Shown here piece by piece: positions 1 through 8,823 of a stretch of DNA of 64,000 nt. The position numbers were made by a program, and so were the translations under genes. The DNA comes from Clostridiaceae bacterium. Its GTDB lineage: Bacteria > Bacillota > Clostridia > Clostridiales > Clostridiaceae. Under the pieces are notes generated by a model that made no database searches, had not been told where the DNA came from, and saw nothing but the letters and a program-made list of their open reading frames with translations. The stretch spans positions 124,001-188,000 of the forward strand of contig CABIZX010000001.1 in assembly GCA_902363375.1 (NCBI GenBank). Reading direction: 5' to 3'. The stretch's first letter is position 1. Every line of letters starts with the position of its first letter.

Positions 1-740
1 ATTCCATCTTCAGCGGCAGGTCTTAAACTTATAGCTTTACCTTCTTTTTCAAGTTGTTCACAATATCTAACTCTATCATTATAAAGTTTATGACGAGTAA
101 GAAGAGGATTCACTAAACTCGGATATTTATTTTTAAGAATCTTTGAAGCAAAAATATTACCCTTGCCTAACTTTTTTATATAACCTTTAGGTCTAGTTAG
201 AACAATCAAATGTTTTGTATTTCCATCTTCAATAGCTTTTAATATTGGGATTGGATCACATATTCCACCATCAAAATATTCATTTCCGTTAATAATAGCT
301 GGCGGAAAGAAAAGTGGGATAGCACAGCTAGCCCTTAGCATATTACATTTTTTATCTAACCCTTTTCCATCTAGATATTCTGTTTTACCAGTTTTAGCAT
401 TAGTTACACCAACTAAAACTTTGCCATGATAGTTTTGAAAGGTATCCATATCAAATGGATAGATTTTATTAGGTAACTCATCAAAGGCAAAGTCTAAGCC
501 AAATAAACTTTTACATTTAAAATAGTTTCTAAAACCTATGTATCTTTTATCATGTCTATGGTTTATTAAAATATCATAATTTCTTTTCTTTTGTTTTGAA
601 ATGTAAGAGAATCCATTTGTAATTCCGGCAGAAACACCAATGCAATAAGGAAACATAATATCATTATCTAAAAGGGCATCCATTACGCCAGCACTAAAAA
701 TAGGTCTAAAGGTTCCGCCTTCAAGAATTAAACTACTCAT
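1..740 (-). CDS. patatin-like phospholipase family protein, 3' end beyond window
   Basis: A minus-strand reading frame starts with ATG at 740-738 after an AAGGAG site and stays open to the window edge, so the C-terminus is missing. Translated by eye, it begins MSSLILEGG, has the nucleophile elbow GVSAG (Ser about residue 37) and a later DGGICDP motif, the Ser-Asp catalytic dyad of patatin lipases. The glycine-rich N-terminus (EGGTFRP) is the oxyanion region, slightly diverged from the usual GGGxRG. The later stretch RHKLYNDRVRYCEQLEKEG resembles the YjjU-like bacterial subgroup. Expected role is acyl-ester hydrolysis on lipids; the substrate is unknown. It is the first of three unrelated-looking patatin genes in this window. 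Confidence 0.85.
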   Translation of the reverse strand, partial: MSSLILEGGTFRPIFSAGVMDALLDNDIMFPYCIGVSAGITNGFSYISKQKKRNYDILINHRHDKRYIGFRNYFKCKSLFGLDFAFDELPNKIYPFDMDTFQNYHGKVLVGVTNAKTGKTEYLDGKGLDKKCNMLRASCAIPLFFPPAIINGNEYFDGGICDPIPILKAIEDGNTKHLIVLTRPKGYIKKLGKGNIFASKILKNKYPSLVNPLLTRHKLYNDRVRYCEQLEKEGKAISLRPAAEDG

Positions 741-1008
741 GATGTCAACTCCTTAAAACTTAATTTGTGAGTTTGTTATCTTATTATAATTAAACTTCAA
801 TATCCTTTTAGGTTATAGTTATTTAGAATAAACTCCATCTTTTATTATATCTATATCTTCATAGAAAGTTAAGTTGATTAACATATATAAATTTGTTTAA
901 TAAACAATTTAATCATTATATATTCCTTTGAAACAAATTAATATATAATTAAAGATACAGTTAAATTGAGTTGTAGAATGAGAAAAACTATATATTAATA
1001 AAGGGATA
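741..1008. other. divergent intergenic region
   Basis: 268 bp of AT-rich sequence between the divergent patatin and WYL-regulator genes must contain both promoters. I see no strong palindrome, RNA structure or extra reading frame with a ribosome binding site. Confidence 0.4.
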
Positions 1009-1926
1009 ATGAGGATGAAGATAGATAGATTGGTTTCAATTATAATGATATTAAACAGTAAAGATAAAGTAACGGCTAAGGAGCTTAGTGAAAAGTTTGA
1101 GGTTTCAACTAAGACTATTCAAAGAGACATGGATATAATAGCAAGAGCAGGAATCCCAATAGTTTCTTATAAAGGTAACCAGGGTGGATATGGTATTATT
1201 GATGGATATAAAGTTAATAAATCATCTATGACTAGTAATGAGGTTAATCTTCTTAAAAAACTCTTAATGGGAATAAATAAGTCCTATGAAAATCAAGAAA
1301 CATCAACGCTACTTAATAAATTAGATGTCATAAAACCACAAAATAGTAATGGTGTATTTGATAGGCTAGTTATTGACTTCTCTTCTTGGGGTAAGAGTGA
1401 AGACCTTAATGATGAAATGCGAATCATTGATGAAGCAATTAAAAATAACAATCCTATAGAATTTCATTATATAAATGGAGATGGAGAGAAAACTTTTAGG
1501 GAAATAGAGCCTTATAAAATTATTTTTAAATCTTTAGCTTGGTATGTCTATGGTTTTTGTAACCTTAAAAATGAAATGAGGGTGTTTAAGGTTAATAGAA
1601 TGAAAGAGATTAGGGTAAAAAAAGAAAAATTTATTTATAAAGAAGAACTTATGGAAAATTTACTGATAGAAAAAGAACAAGAAAAGATTGAAGTTACTAT
1701 TAAAATACAAAGTAAAATGATGGGAATCATAAAAGAAGGCTTTAGAGAGTATAGATTAATTGAAGAAAAAGAAGATTATATTATAGCTATAATAAATGTA
1801 CCTAGTGGTAAGTGGATTGAAAGTATGATTTTAAGCTTTGGAGATTATGTAGAAGTGTTAAATCCATTATTTTTAAGAGAAAGTATAAAGGAAAAAATAA
1901 ATAAGATGAATAATTTATATAAATAG
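1009..1926 (+). CDS. YobV-type transcriptional regulator (HTH + WYL domain)
   Basis: 305 aa. Residues about 5-60 form a DeoR/HTH_11-type winged helix (VTAKELSEKFEVSTKTIQRDMDII, split here only by the helix turn). The middle and C-terminal parts are a WYL sensor domain (IEFHYING, PYKIIFKSLAWYVYGFC, then FKVNRMKEI). WYL regulators of this length sense small ligands. The gene is followed after a terminator-like hairpin by a GyrI-like ligand-binding protein, a pairing often seen for YobV-type regulators, so the two probably serve one response. Start: ATG at 1009 lies 5 bases after AAAGGG; a second ATG two codons later is also possible. Confidence 0.85.
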   Translation: MRMKIDRLVSIIMILNSKDKVTAKELSEKFEVSTKTIQRDMDIIARAGIPIVSYKGNQGGYGIIDGYKVNKSSMTSNEVNLLKKLLMGINKSYENQETSTLLNKLDVIKPQNSNGVFDRLVIDFSSWGKSEDLNDEMRIIDEAIKNNNPIEFHYINGDGEKTFREIEPYKIIFKSLAWYVYGFCNLKNEMRVFKVNRMKEIRVKKEKFIYKEELMENLLIEKEQEKIEVTIKIQSKMMGIIKEGFREYRLIEEKEDYIIAIINVPSGKWIESMILSFGDYVEVLNPLFLRESIKEKINKMNNLYK

Positions 1927-1952
1927 GACACAATGATGTCCTATTTATTTTT
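1922..1952 (+). terminator. rho-independent terminator after WYL regulator
   Basis: A 9-bp stem (AATAGGACA / TGTCCTATT) with a 6-nt loop, followed by a T-rich run. The stem overlaps the stop codon of the regulator. Confidence 0.8.
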
Positions 1953-2043
1953 TTATAATAAAAGCACTAGTTAATTATTATTGATTATATCCATATGACT
2001 TATAAGAGGAATTAAATGAATTATTAAAAGGAGTGAAGTTACA

Positions 2044-2649
2044 ATGAAAAACAAGTTAGATTTAAAAAAGCAACAAAAGGAAATATTTAATGTAAAGGAG
2101 AATGAATATAAGAAGGTTATATGCCCTAAGTCATATTATATAGGATTAGATGGAAAGGGTGACCCTAATAATGAGGAGTATCAGAATATAGTTGGAGCTC
2201 TTTATAAGATGGCGTATAGTATTAAAATGGATTATAAAAAGAAAGACTTGGATTTTGTAGTTATGCCACTTTCAGGGTTATGGTGGAGTGAGGATTTAAA
2301 AGACTTTATAGAAGGAGCTAAGGATAAATGGATATGGACAATGATGATTCAAGTACCAGAATTTATTACAAAGGAAATTGTAGAAGAGATGAAGAATAAG
2401 TTAAAGAATGAGTCTAGTTATATAGAGGATATTAAATTTATTGAAGCCGAGGAGACAGAAGCTTTTGAAACTTTGTATATTGGAGCATATAAAGATGAAG
2501 GTGATACTATAAAGAAACTTCATGAAACCATAAGAGAATCAGGATATAAGCTAAGTGGAAAACATGAAGAGATATATCTTAGTGATCCAAGAAGAGTTGA
2601 AGAGAGTAAGCTTAAGACAATAATAAGGCAATCTGCTATAAGAATTTAG
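2044..2649 (+). CDS. GyrI-like small-molecule-binding domain protein
   Basis: 201 aa soluble protein. The sequence (ICPKSYYIGLDGKGDPN at about 26-42, then VVMPLSGLWW and the tail YLSDPRRVEESKLKTIIRQ) matches the GyrI-like family often encoded beside WYL/YobV regulators. GyrI-like domains bind hydrophobic ligands, and in a few cases gyrase. Here the likely role is ligand binding or sequestration linked to the preceding regulator; that is inference from neighbourhood. No membrane segment or signal peptide. Start is ATG after AAAGGAGTG with good spacing. Confidence 0.75.
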   Translation: MKNKLDLKKQQKEIFNVKENEYKKVICPKSYYIGLDGKGDPNNEEYQNIVGALYKMAYSIKMDYKKKDLDFVVMPLSGLWWSEDLKDFIEGAKDKWIWTMMIQVPEFITKEIVEEMKNKLKNESSYIEDIKFIEAEETEAFETLYIGAYKDEGDTIKKLHETIRESGYKLSGKHEEIYLSDPRRVEESKLKTIIRQSAIRI

Positions 2650-2694
2650 ATGGTGTAATGCAAGTTAAGTTATAGATTATTATATTTAAATTAG

Positions 2695-3600
2695 GTGGTG
2701 ATTACTATAGAATATATAGAAGCTAAAAAGTTAATATCTCAATATGCGCCTAATAATTCATGGTTTGATATAAATTATAATATGAATATATATAAAGGTT
2801 GCTGTCATGGATGCATATATTGTGATTCTAGAAGTGAATGTTATCAAATAGAGAATTTCGATAGAGTTAGAGCAAAGGAGAAAGCTATAGAATCTATAGG
2901 AAAAGAACTTAAAGGGAAAAGGAGAAAGGGCGTAGTAGGAACGGGGGCTATGAGTGATCCATATAACCCATTTGAAAATAAGTATATGCTAACAAGAGAT
3001 GCTTTGAAGGAAATTAATAGATATAACTTTGGAGTTTCTATTGCTACAAAGAGTCCTCTTATTACTAGAGATGTTGATATATTAAAAGCAATTTCAGAGC
3101 ATTCCCCAGTGCTTATAAAAATAACTGTAACTACCTTTGATGATGAGCTGTGTAAAAAGATAGAGCCTAATGTAGCACCTAGTAGTGAAAGATTCAAGGC
3201 TATAAAAGAACTTAGTGATAATGGGATATATACAGGGATATTACTGATGCCAATTCTTCCTTTTATTAATGATTCACAGGATAATATAAGGAATATAGTT
3301 AAAGAAGCTTATAACTCAGGAGCAAAATTTATATTTGCTTATGGAATGGGGCTTACTCTTAGGGGAAATCAAAGGGCTTATTACTATGAAAAGTTAAATA
3401 AATTATTTCCAAACAAAAATCTAGTAAAAAAATATATTGAAATCTATGGAGATAGATATGAATATCAATCTCTGAATAATAAGAAGCTTTGGGAGACTTT
3501 TACTAAAGAATGTGATAAATATGGAATTATATATAAGATGAAAGACATAATTAAAGACTATAGAAAAAACTATGAAGAGGAACAGTTGAGTTTGTTTTAA
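2695..3600 (+). CDS. SPL family radical SAM protein
   Basis: About 297-301 aa. It has the radical SAM CxxxCxxC cluster motif (C36-C40-C43 in YKGCCHGCIYCDS) and conserved GTGAMSDPYNPFE and LLMPILPFIND blocks typical of the SPL (spore-photoproduct-lyase-related) family of Clostridium. The cluster would cleave SAM to start radical chemistry; the substrate of this subgroup is not known to me. Start is uncertain. Two GTG codons at 2695 and 2698 sit inside the ribosome binding site AGGTGGTG itself. Six bases after it comes ATA at 2707, which would give MEYIEAKK, the family's usual N-terminus as I remember it. I keep the outer coordinate but think translation probably begins at 2707. Confidence 0.85.
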   Translation: MVITIEYIEAKKLISQYAPNNSWFDINYNMNIYKGCCHGCIYCDSRSECYQIENFDRVRAKEKAIESIGKELKGKRRKGVVGTGAMSDPYNPFENKYMLTRDALKEINRYNFGVSIATKSPLITRDVDILKAISEHSPVLIKITVTTFDDELCKKIEPNVAPSSERFKAIKELSDNGIYTGILLMPILPFINDSQDNIRNIVKEAYNSGAKFIFAYGMGLTLRGNQRAYYYEKLNKLFPNKNLVKKYIEIYGDRYEYQSLNNKKLWETFTKECDKYGIIYKMKDIIKDYRKNYEEEQLSLF

Positions 3601-3715
3601 TATGTGGTTTCCGTATATTACTTTACTTATAAATCTATGGTAAAATGTATATAGTATTTAATTAAAAGGGGGAAATGGTTATCTAAAAATTTAAAAGATA
3701 GCCAGTGTAATTAGT

Positions 3716-3904
3716 ATGGAGGATATTAAATCGGTAATCTACTGGATTATAGGTTTTCTACTTGCAGATGGCTTTAGATATTTGCTTAGAGATGTAGATA
3801 TTCCAGAGTTTTTTAAATGGGGCATAGGAGTATTTATAATTCTTGGAGGTTATATTCTTATAAATAAGCTATTTATAAAGAATAAAAGCAAAGAAGAAGT
3901 ATAA
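3716..3904 (+). CDS. small two-span membrane protein
   Basis: 62 aa: two hydrophobic segments (about residues 7-22 and 34-54) flank a short charged loop (RDVDIPEFFK), ending in a lysine-rich tail, so it probably spans the membrane twice. I do not recognise a family. No Shine-Dalgarno lies directly before ATG 3716; the nearest is AAAAGGGGG at 3664-3672, with an 8-bp hairpin (3677-3684 / 3696-3703) between. That site also precedes a three-codon mini-ORF (ATG at 3675, stop after VI). The methyltransferase begins 34 bp downstream and may be co-transcribed. Confidence 0.6.
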   Translation: MEDIKSVIYWIIGFLLADGFRYLLRDVDIPEFFKWGIGVFIILGGYILINKLFIKNKSKEEV

Positions 3905-3938
3905 TAGAAGTAAAAAAATGTTTTAAGGGGATGAAGCT

Positions 3939-4550
3939 ATGCACTTTGATGAAGAATCAAAAAAGTGGGATACAGAATATAGGGTTCAAAGAGCAAAGAA
4001 AATTAGTGCTGAAATAGAAACCTATATAGGTGAAAATAGTTGTTTAAAAGCAATGGAATTTGGATGTGGAACAGGTCTTATATCAGAAAATCTAACTGAT
4101 AAATTTTCTGATATATTAATGATGGACTCATCTGAAGGAATGATAGCGCAATTAAAATTAAAGATAGAAAAAAATAGTATAAAGAATATGAAGCTTTGGT
4201 GTGGAGATTTGTTTCAATTTGATAACAATGAAAAATTTGATGTAATCTATACATCTATGGTTTTCCATCATGTAGAAGAGCTACCTAAGGTGATAAAAAA
4301 GCTTTATGAATTACTTAATAAAGATGGAAAATTAATAGTTGTAGATTTATGCCCAGATGATGGAGGTTTCCATGATGAAATAGATGGATTTAGTGGACAT
4401 AATGGTTTTGAGCTTACAGCAATGTCAGATTTACTAAAGAATGCTGGTTTTGAAATCATGGAATCAAGAGTCTTCTATTCGGGAATAAAGGAAAATAAAG
4501 ATGATGGACAGCCTTATCAATTATTCAGTATGTGTGGTATAAAAAAATAA
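3939..4550 (+). CDS. class I SAM-dependent methyltransferase
   Basis: 203 aa with the Rossmann SAM-binding motif I MEFGCGTG at residues 39-46, an acidic residue at the end of strand 2 (LMMDSS), and the post-II region VIYTSMVFHHVEELP typical of small-molecule methyltransferases. The C-terminal part (FHDEIDGFSGHNGFELTAMSDLLKNAGF) resembles UbiE/BioC-like enzymes. Cytosolic; substrate unknown. Start ATG follows AAGGGGATG. A strong terminator follows, so it probably ends its transcription unit. Confidence 0.85.
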   Translation: MHFDEESKKWDTEYRVQRAKKISAEIETYIGENSCLKAMEFGCGTGLISENLTDKFSDILMMDSSEGMIAQLKLKIEKNSIKNMKLWCGDLFQFDNNEKFDVIYTSMVFHHVEELPKVIKKLYELLNKDGKLIVVDLCPDDGGFHDEIDGFSGHNGFELTAMSDLLKNAGFEIMESRVFYSGIKENKDDGQPYQLFSMCGIKK

Positions 4551-4560
4551 AATATTTAAC

Positions 4561-4595
4561 AAAAAGAGCATTCCATGTGAATGCTCTTTTTATAT
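4561..4595 (+). terminator. rho-independent terminator
   Basis: A 12-bp stem, AAAAAGAGCATT with AATGCTCTTTTT, and a short loop, followed by T-rich sequence. Confidence 0.85.
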
Positions 4596-4649
4596 TTATT
4601 TTAATTTGATTGATAGTAAAAGTATACTTGTGGTTTTTAGATTAAAATA

Positions 4650-4699
4650 TTGACCATGTGGTTTGTTTTTGGTAAAATAAAAAAATAGACCATGTGGTC
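4650..4699 (+). promoter_or_regulatory. promoter with two TetR operator copies
   Basis: A -35 TTGACC (4650-4655) and -10 TAAAAT (4673-4678) are spaced 17 bp. GACCATGTGGT occurs at 4652-4662, overlapping the -35, and again as the full palindrome GACCATGTGGTC at 4688-4699, just after the -10. Two copies of one palindrome bracketing the promoter of a TetR gene are the expected layout of an autoregulated operator. Confidence 0.75.
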
Positions 4700-4722
4700 G
4701 ATATTTAAAGTGGGGGGATATT

Positions 4723-5346
4723 ATGAATCAAAAAGAGAAGAGTAAAATCAGTAAGGAAAAGATATTAAATGCTGCAATAGCAGAGTTCGGGACAAGGTCT
4801 TATGAAAATGCCTCGCTTAATAATATATGTAGTGATAATAAAATTTCTAAGGGACTTATTTACCACTATTATAAAAATAAAGATGAATTATTTTTACAAT
4901 GTGTTAAATCATGCTTTGATGCACTAGTAAATTATCTTAGGAATGAGAAATTTGATAAAACTAGCTCTCATGAATATATGAAAAGTTATTTTAATGCAAG
5001 ATATAGATTTTTTAAAGAAAATGTTTATTATAGTAATATATTTTTTAACATAGTTTTACAACCTCCCATACACTTAAAAGAAAAGATTAAAGCGTTGAGA
5101 GAAGATTTTGATGAACTTAATATAATGCATTATCGTATGGCATTAAGTAATCTTGTACTAAGAAATAATATTACAGAAGAAGAAGCAATTGAATATTTCG
5201 TTATTTTCCAAGAGATGTTTAATGGATATTTTCAAAATAAATCTTATGAAAGTTTAGATTTTAATTCTCTAATAGAAACCCATGAATTAAAATCATCAAA
5301 AATATTGAATATAATGCTTTATGGTATTGCGAAGGAGGAATCATAA
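4723..5346 (+). CDS. TetR/AcrR family transcriptional regulator
   Basis: 207 aa. The N-terminal helix-turn-helix (residues about 8-55, with NAAIAEFGTRSYENASLN and ISKGLIYHYYKNKDELF) is the TetR signature. The C-terminal ligand domain is generic. It probably represses its own promoter through the two GACCATGTGGT boxes upstream. The downstream antiporter begins at 5348, one base after this stop codon, and shares the transcript, so the antiporter is the natural target. The inducer is unknown. The gene has a good GGGGGG site before ATG. Confidence 0.9.
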   Translation: MNQKEKSKISKEKILNAAIAEFGTRSYENASLNNICSDNKISKGLIYHYYKNKDELFLQCVKSCFDALVNYLRNEKFDKTSSHEYMKSYFNARYRFFKENVYYSNIFFNIVLQPPIHLKEKIKALREDFDELNIMHYRMALSNLVLRNNITEEEAIEYFVIFQEMFNGYFQNKSYESLDFNSLIETHELKSSKILNIMLYGIAKEES

Positions 5347-5347
5347 A

Positions 5348-6580
5348 ATGATAATATTAAGACTTTTATTAGCAGTTGTCATTGCATTTTTCATTGGTAA
5401 GCTTGTTTCAAAGATTAAGTTACCGGCTATTTTAGGTTGGCTACTTACAGGGATGATACTTGGTCCACATGCCTTAGGAATTGTAAATGATGCAGCTTTA
5501 AATGCTCAGTGGTATGAACCAATTATGCATATCTTAGAATGTGTAGTGGGACTTTTAATAGGTACAGAGCTTGTTTGGAAAAAAATTAAAAAGTCAGGTA
5601 AGCAAATTATTGTGACAACATTAACTCAATCATTAGGAACATTTTTTATTGTGAGCTTGGTATTTGGCGTTGTGTTTTATTTTGTCGGATTTCCTATTTA
5701 TCTTGCATTTATATTTGGAGGGATCGCTCTTGCAACTGCGCCAGCACCAGCACTTTCTATTGTGCGTGAATTTAGAACAGACGGACCTGTAACTAAAACA
5801 TTAATCCCTATGGCAGCCCTTGATGATATGGTAGGAGTAATTGTGTTTTTTTCAACTATATCTATTATATCTGCCAATATATCTGAGCAAAAACTACCAG
5901 CTTATATGATATTACTTATAGTTCTATTACCAGTTATCATAGGGATTGTTACAGGATTTTTTGCAGGATTTGTATTAAAGAGAGAACGTTCACCAAAAGT
6001 AACTGTCTTACTTCTGAGTGCAACAATACTAATATCAGCAGGTATTGGTTTCATATTTAACGATTTAGTTTTACCAAAACCTGTACTTAACTTTATGCTT
6101 ATTGGTATGGCTTTCTCAGCAACATTTTCTAACATGATTTCAGAGGAACGTCTAGACCAAATTATGAACTCATTTAATCCTATCCTTGGTATTTCTATGA
6201 TTGTAGTTATCTTAAATCTTGGAACACCACTTGACTATCATCTGATTTTAGGTGCTGGAGTATTTACTGCTGTTTATATCATCTCAAGAGCTGTAGGTAA
6301 ATGTGGTGGAGCATTCATCGGAGCTATTATAACAGATTCACCAGAAACGGTAAAAAAATATTTAGGACTCACATTACTTCCTCATTCAGGTGTATCTCTT
6401 GTATTTACAGGTATAGCGGTTTCGGTTCTATCAGGACCAGCACCAGAATATGTTAAAGTTATCCAAGGAACAATTGCAGCGGCGGCTGTTATTAACGAGA
6501 TTATCGCAGTTATAGCATCTAAAAAGGCTTTTGAATGGGCGGGAGAATTTAATAAAAAAGAAGAAGTTATCAATAAGTAA
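5348..6580 (+). CDS. cation:proton antiporter (CPA2/KefB-like)
   Basis: 410 aa integral membrane protein with about 11-12 hydrophobic segments and no cytosolic TrkA-N/RCK domain. ILGWLLTGMILGPHALGI near residues 30-47 (two halves of one span) and the central ALDDMVGVIVFF, with paired aspartates about residue 160, match Na+/H+ exchanger (CPA2) transporters, where these Asp residues carry the ion and proton. It would exchange Na+ or K+ for H+. I chose ATG 5348, 8 bases after AAGGAGG at 5334-5339; an upstream in-frame start would overlap the TetR gene and lacks a binding site. Expression is probably controlled by that TetR protein. Confidence 0.88.
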   Translation: MIILRLLLAVVIAFFIGKLVSKIKLPAILGWLLTGMILGPHALGIVNDAALNAQWYEPIMHILECVVGLLIGTELVWKKIKKSGKQIIVTTLTQSLGTFFIVSLVFGVVFYFVGFPIYLAFIFGGIALATAPAPALSIVREFRTDGPVTKTLIPMAALDDMVGVIVFFSTISIISANISEQKLPAYMILLIVLLPVIIGIVTGFFAGFVLKRERSPKVTVLLLSATILISAGIGFIFNDLVLPKPVLNFMLIGMAFSATFSNMISEERLDQIMNSFNPILGISMIVVILNLGTPLDYHLILGAGVFTAVYIISRAVGKCGGAFIGAIITDSPETVKKYLGLTLLPHSGVSLVFTGIAVSVLSGPAPEYVKVIQGTIAAAAVINEIIAVIASKKAFEWAGEFNKKEEVINK

Positions 6581-6612
6581 TATCTTGATATTTTTATAGT
6601 TAAATACAAGAT

Positions 6613-6675
6613 AAACAAGACAAGCCTTTTCATTGAAGATATTTCAATAAAAAGGCTTGTCTTGTTTAATTTTAT
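6613..6675 (+). terminator. long terminator hairpin
   Basis: A long imperfect stem between 6613 and 6667 (AAACAAGACAAGCCTTTT pairing with AAAAGGCTTGTCTTGTTT), followed by a T-rich stretch. It ends the TetR-antiporter unit. Confidence 0.85.
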
Positions 6676-6830
6676 TTCTTAAGAAAATTAAATTATTGGA
6701 ATGTATAATCGATAAAGTATTGTTCAGATAGATGAAAAGCTTAAAGTAAATTACATTAAAAACTGAACCATATAAGAATAATGTGGTAAAATAAATCTAA
6801 TGATACTGTACAATAAAGGAGAAGTTTATA

Positions 6831-8786
6831 GTGAAAAAAACCATAGGAATTTTTGCTCATGTTGATGCAGGAAAGACTACGTTTTCAGAGCAATTGCTTT
6901 ATCACACGAAAAGTATTAAGTCTAGAGGAAGGGTAGACCATAAAGAGGCCTTTTTAGATAATCATAAGATAGAAAGAGAAAGAGGAATAACAGTTTTTTC
7001 TGATATCGGAATTTTTAAATATGAGGATTCAGAATATTATTTACTAGATACTCCAGGGCATATAGATTTTTCACCAGAAATGGAGAGGGCAATAGGCGTT
7101 CTAGATTATGCTATTCTTTTAATAAGTGCAGTGGAGGGAGTTCAAGGACATACAGAAACTGTATGGCAATTACTTAGAAAAAATAAGGTACCTACATTTA
7201 TATTTATAAATAAAATAGATAGAGAAGGTGCTGATTCACAAAAAGTTTTACAGGAGATAAGAAATACTTTAAGTGAAGAAGTTTGTTTAATTAAAGAAAA
7301 TCTACAAGATTTAAATGATGGAAATATAGAGTTTATAGCAGAAAGAGATGAGGAACTGCTAGATTTTTATATAGATAAGGGCTATGAAAATAAGATATGG
7401 GTTGAAAAACTAAAAGAGCTTATTAAAAGAGAAAAGATATTTGTAGCTTTAGAGGGATCAGCTTTACTAGATGAAGGAATAAAGGAATTTTTAGATAAGT
7501 TTCATAACTTAAGTTATAGTAGCTATGGAGATTCAGAAATCGATAAAGAGTTTAAGGGGAAAGTGTTTAAGGTTAGATATGATGAAAAAGGTAATAGAGT
7601 TACGTTTATAAAAGCACTTCAAGGTGAATTGAAGGTAAAGGATGAGGTTATATACAATTTTAATGGAGAAGAAATTAGAGAGAAGATAAATGAAATTAGA
7701 AGTTACAATGGAAGTAGATATGAAAGTAAAGATAAAATTTCATCAGGAGAGATTCTTGGAGTTATAGGTATAAGTTCTTTAAGACCAGGAATGGGTATAG
7801 GAGCTGCTGATTCAGAGGAATTTTTAATGATTCCTACACTAAGGGCAAAGGTTGAATTTGATAAAAGCATTAATCCAAGAGAGATATTAAAGTGCTTTAA
7901 GATTTTAGAGAGTGAAGAAAATAGTTTAAATGTAGTATGGAGTGAGGAATTACAAGAAATTCATATTAGTATAATGGGAAAGATACAATTAGAAGTGTTG
8001 AAGGAAATACTAATAGATAGATTTAATTTATCAGTAGAATTTGGAACTCCAGAAATATTGTATAAGGAAACTATGGAAGGGGAAGTAGATGGATTTGGCC
8101 ATTTTGAACCACTTCGCCATTATGCTGAAGTTTATTTAAAGATAAAAGAAGGGGTAAGAGGATCTGGGATTACATTTAAAAATAAGTGTCATAGTGATTT
8201 TTTAACTAGGGGAAATCAGAATCTTATAAGAACTCATATATTTGAAAGAGAGCATAAAGGTATACTTACAGGAAGTACAATCACAGACTTAGAAATAACA
8301 CTTATGAATGGTAGAGCACACTTAAAGCACACTGAAGGTGGAGATTTTAGGGAAGCAACTAAAAGAGCTATAAGGCAAGGTCTAGAAAGTGCTAAAAATA
8401 TATTACTAGAACCCTATTATAGATTTAGAATAGATGTAGATGTTAATTTAATGGGAAGAGTTATTAGTGATGTTCAAAGGATGAGTGGTATTTTGGATGA
8501 ACCTAAAAGTTATGGTGAAAGAGTTATAATAGAGGGAAGAGGACCTGTAGCTACTTTTATGAATTATGCTTTAGAGTTTCAAGCATTTACACGGGGAAAG
8601 GGAAATTTAAGCTTAGTATTTCATGAATATGATATATGCCATAATTCAGAGGAAGTTATAGAAAGTAAAGGATATAATAAAGATGCAGATGCTGAATATA
8701 CATCCTCATCTATTTTCTGTGCTAAAGGTGTAGGCTACGCAGTGCCTTGGTATGAGGTTAAAGAACATATTCATTGCTTAAAGTAA
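6831..8786 (+). CDS. Tet(M)-like translation factor GTPase
   Basis: 651 aa, EF-G-like. GTPase motifs: G1 AHVDAGKTT (9-17), G2 RGITV (51-55), G3 DTPGH (73-77), G4 NKID (127-130). Domain II and the C-terminal EF-G IV/V folds follow. Length and layout match ribosomal protection proteins of the Tet(M)/TetB(P) type, which remove tetracycline from the ribosome, but the C-terminus (SIFCAKGVGYAVPWYEV) differs from the Tet(M) end I know, so resistance is not proven. Many clostridia carry such a chromosomal GTPase. GTG start after AAAGGAG. No leader peptide like that of tet(M) is evident upstream. It could instead serve a housekeeping or other antibiotic-protection role. Confidence 0.8.
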   Translation: MKKTIGIFAHVDAGKTTFSEQLLYHTKSIKSRGRVDHKEAFLDNHKIERERGITVFSDIGIFKYEDSEYYLLDTPGHIDFSPEMERAIGVLDYAILLISAVEGVQGHTETVWQLLRKNKVPTFIFINKIDREGADSQKVLQEIRNTLSEEVCLIKENLQDLNDGNIEFIAERDEELLDFYIDKGYENKIWVEKLKELIKREKIFVALEGSALLDEGIKEFLDKFHNLSYSSYGDSEIDKEFKGKVFKVRYDEKGNRVTFIKALQGELKVKDEVIYNFNGEEIREKINEIRSYNGSRYESKDKISSGEILGVIGISSLRPGMGIGAADSEEFLMIPTLRAKVEFDKSINPREILKCFKILESEENSLNVVWSEELQEIHISIMGKIQLEVLKEILIDRFNLSVEFGTPEILYKETMEGEVDGFGHFEPLRHYAEVYLKIKEGVRGSGITFKNKCHSDFLTRGNQNLIRTHIFEREHKGILTGSTITDLEITLMNGRAHLKHTEGGDFREATKRAIRQGLESAKNILLEPYYRFRIDVDVNLMGRVISDVQRMSGILDEPKSYGERVIIEGRGPVATFMNYALEFQAFTRGKGNLSLVFHEYDICHNSEEVIESKGYNKDADAEYTSSSIFCAKGVGYAVPWYEVKEHIHCLK

Positions 8787-8823
8787 TATTTTATGAAATT
8801 TAATATATTAGGAGTGATTAATT

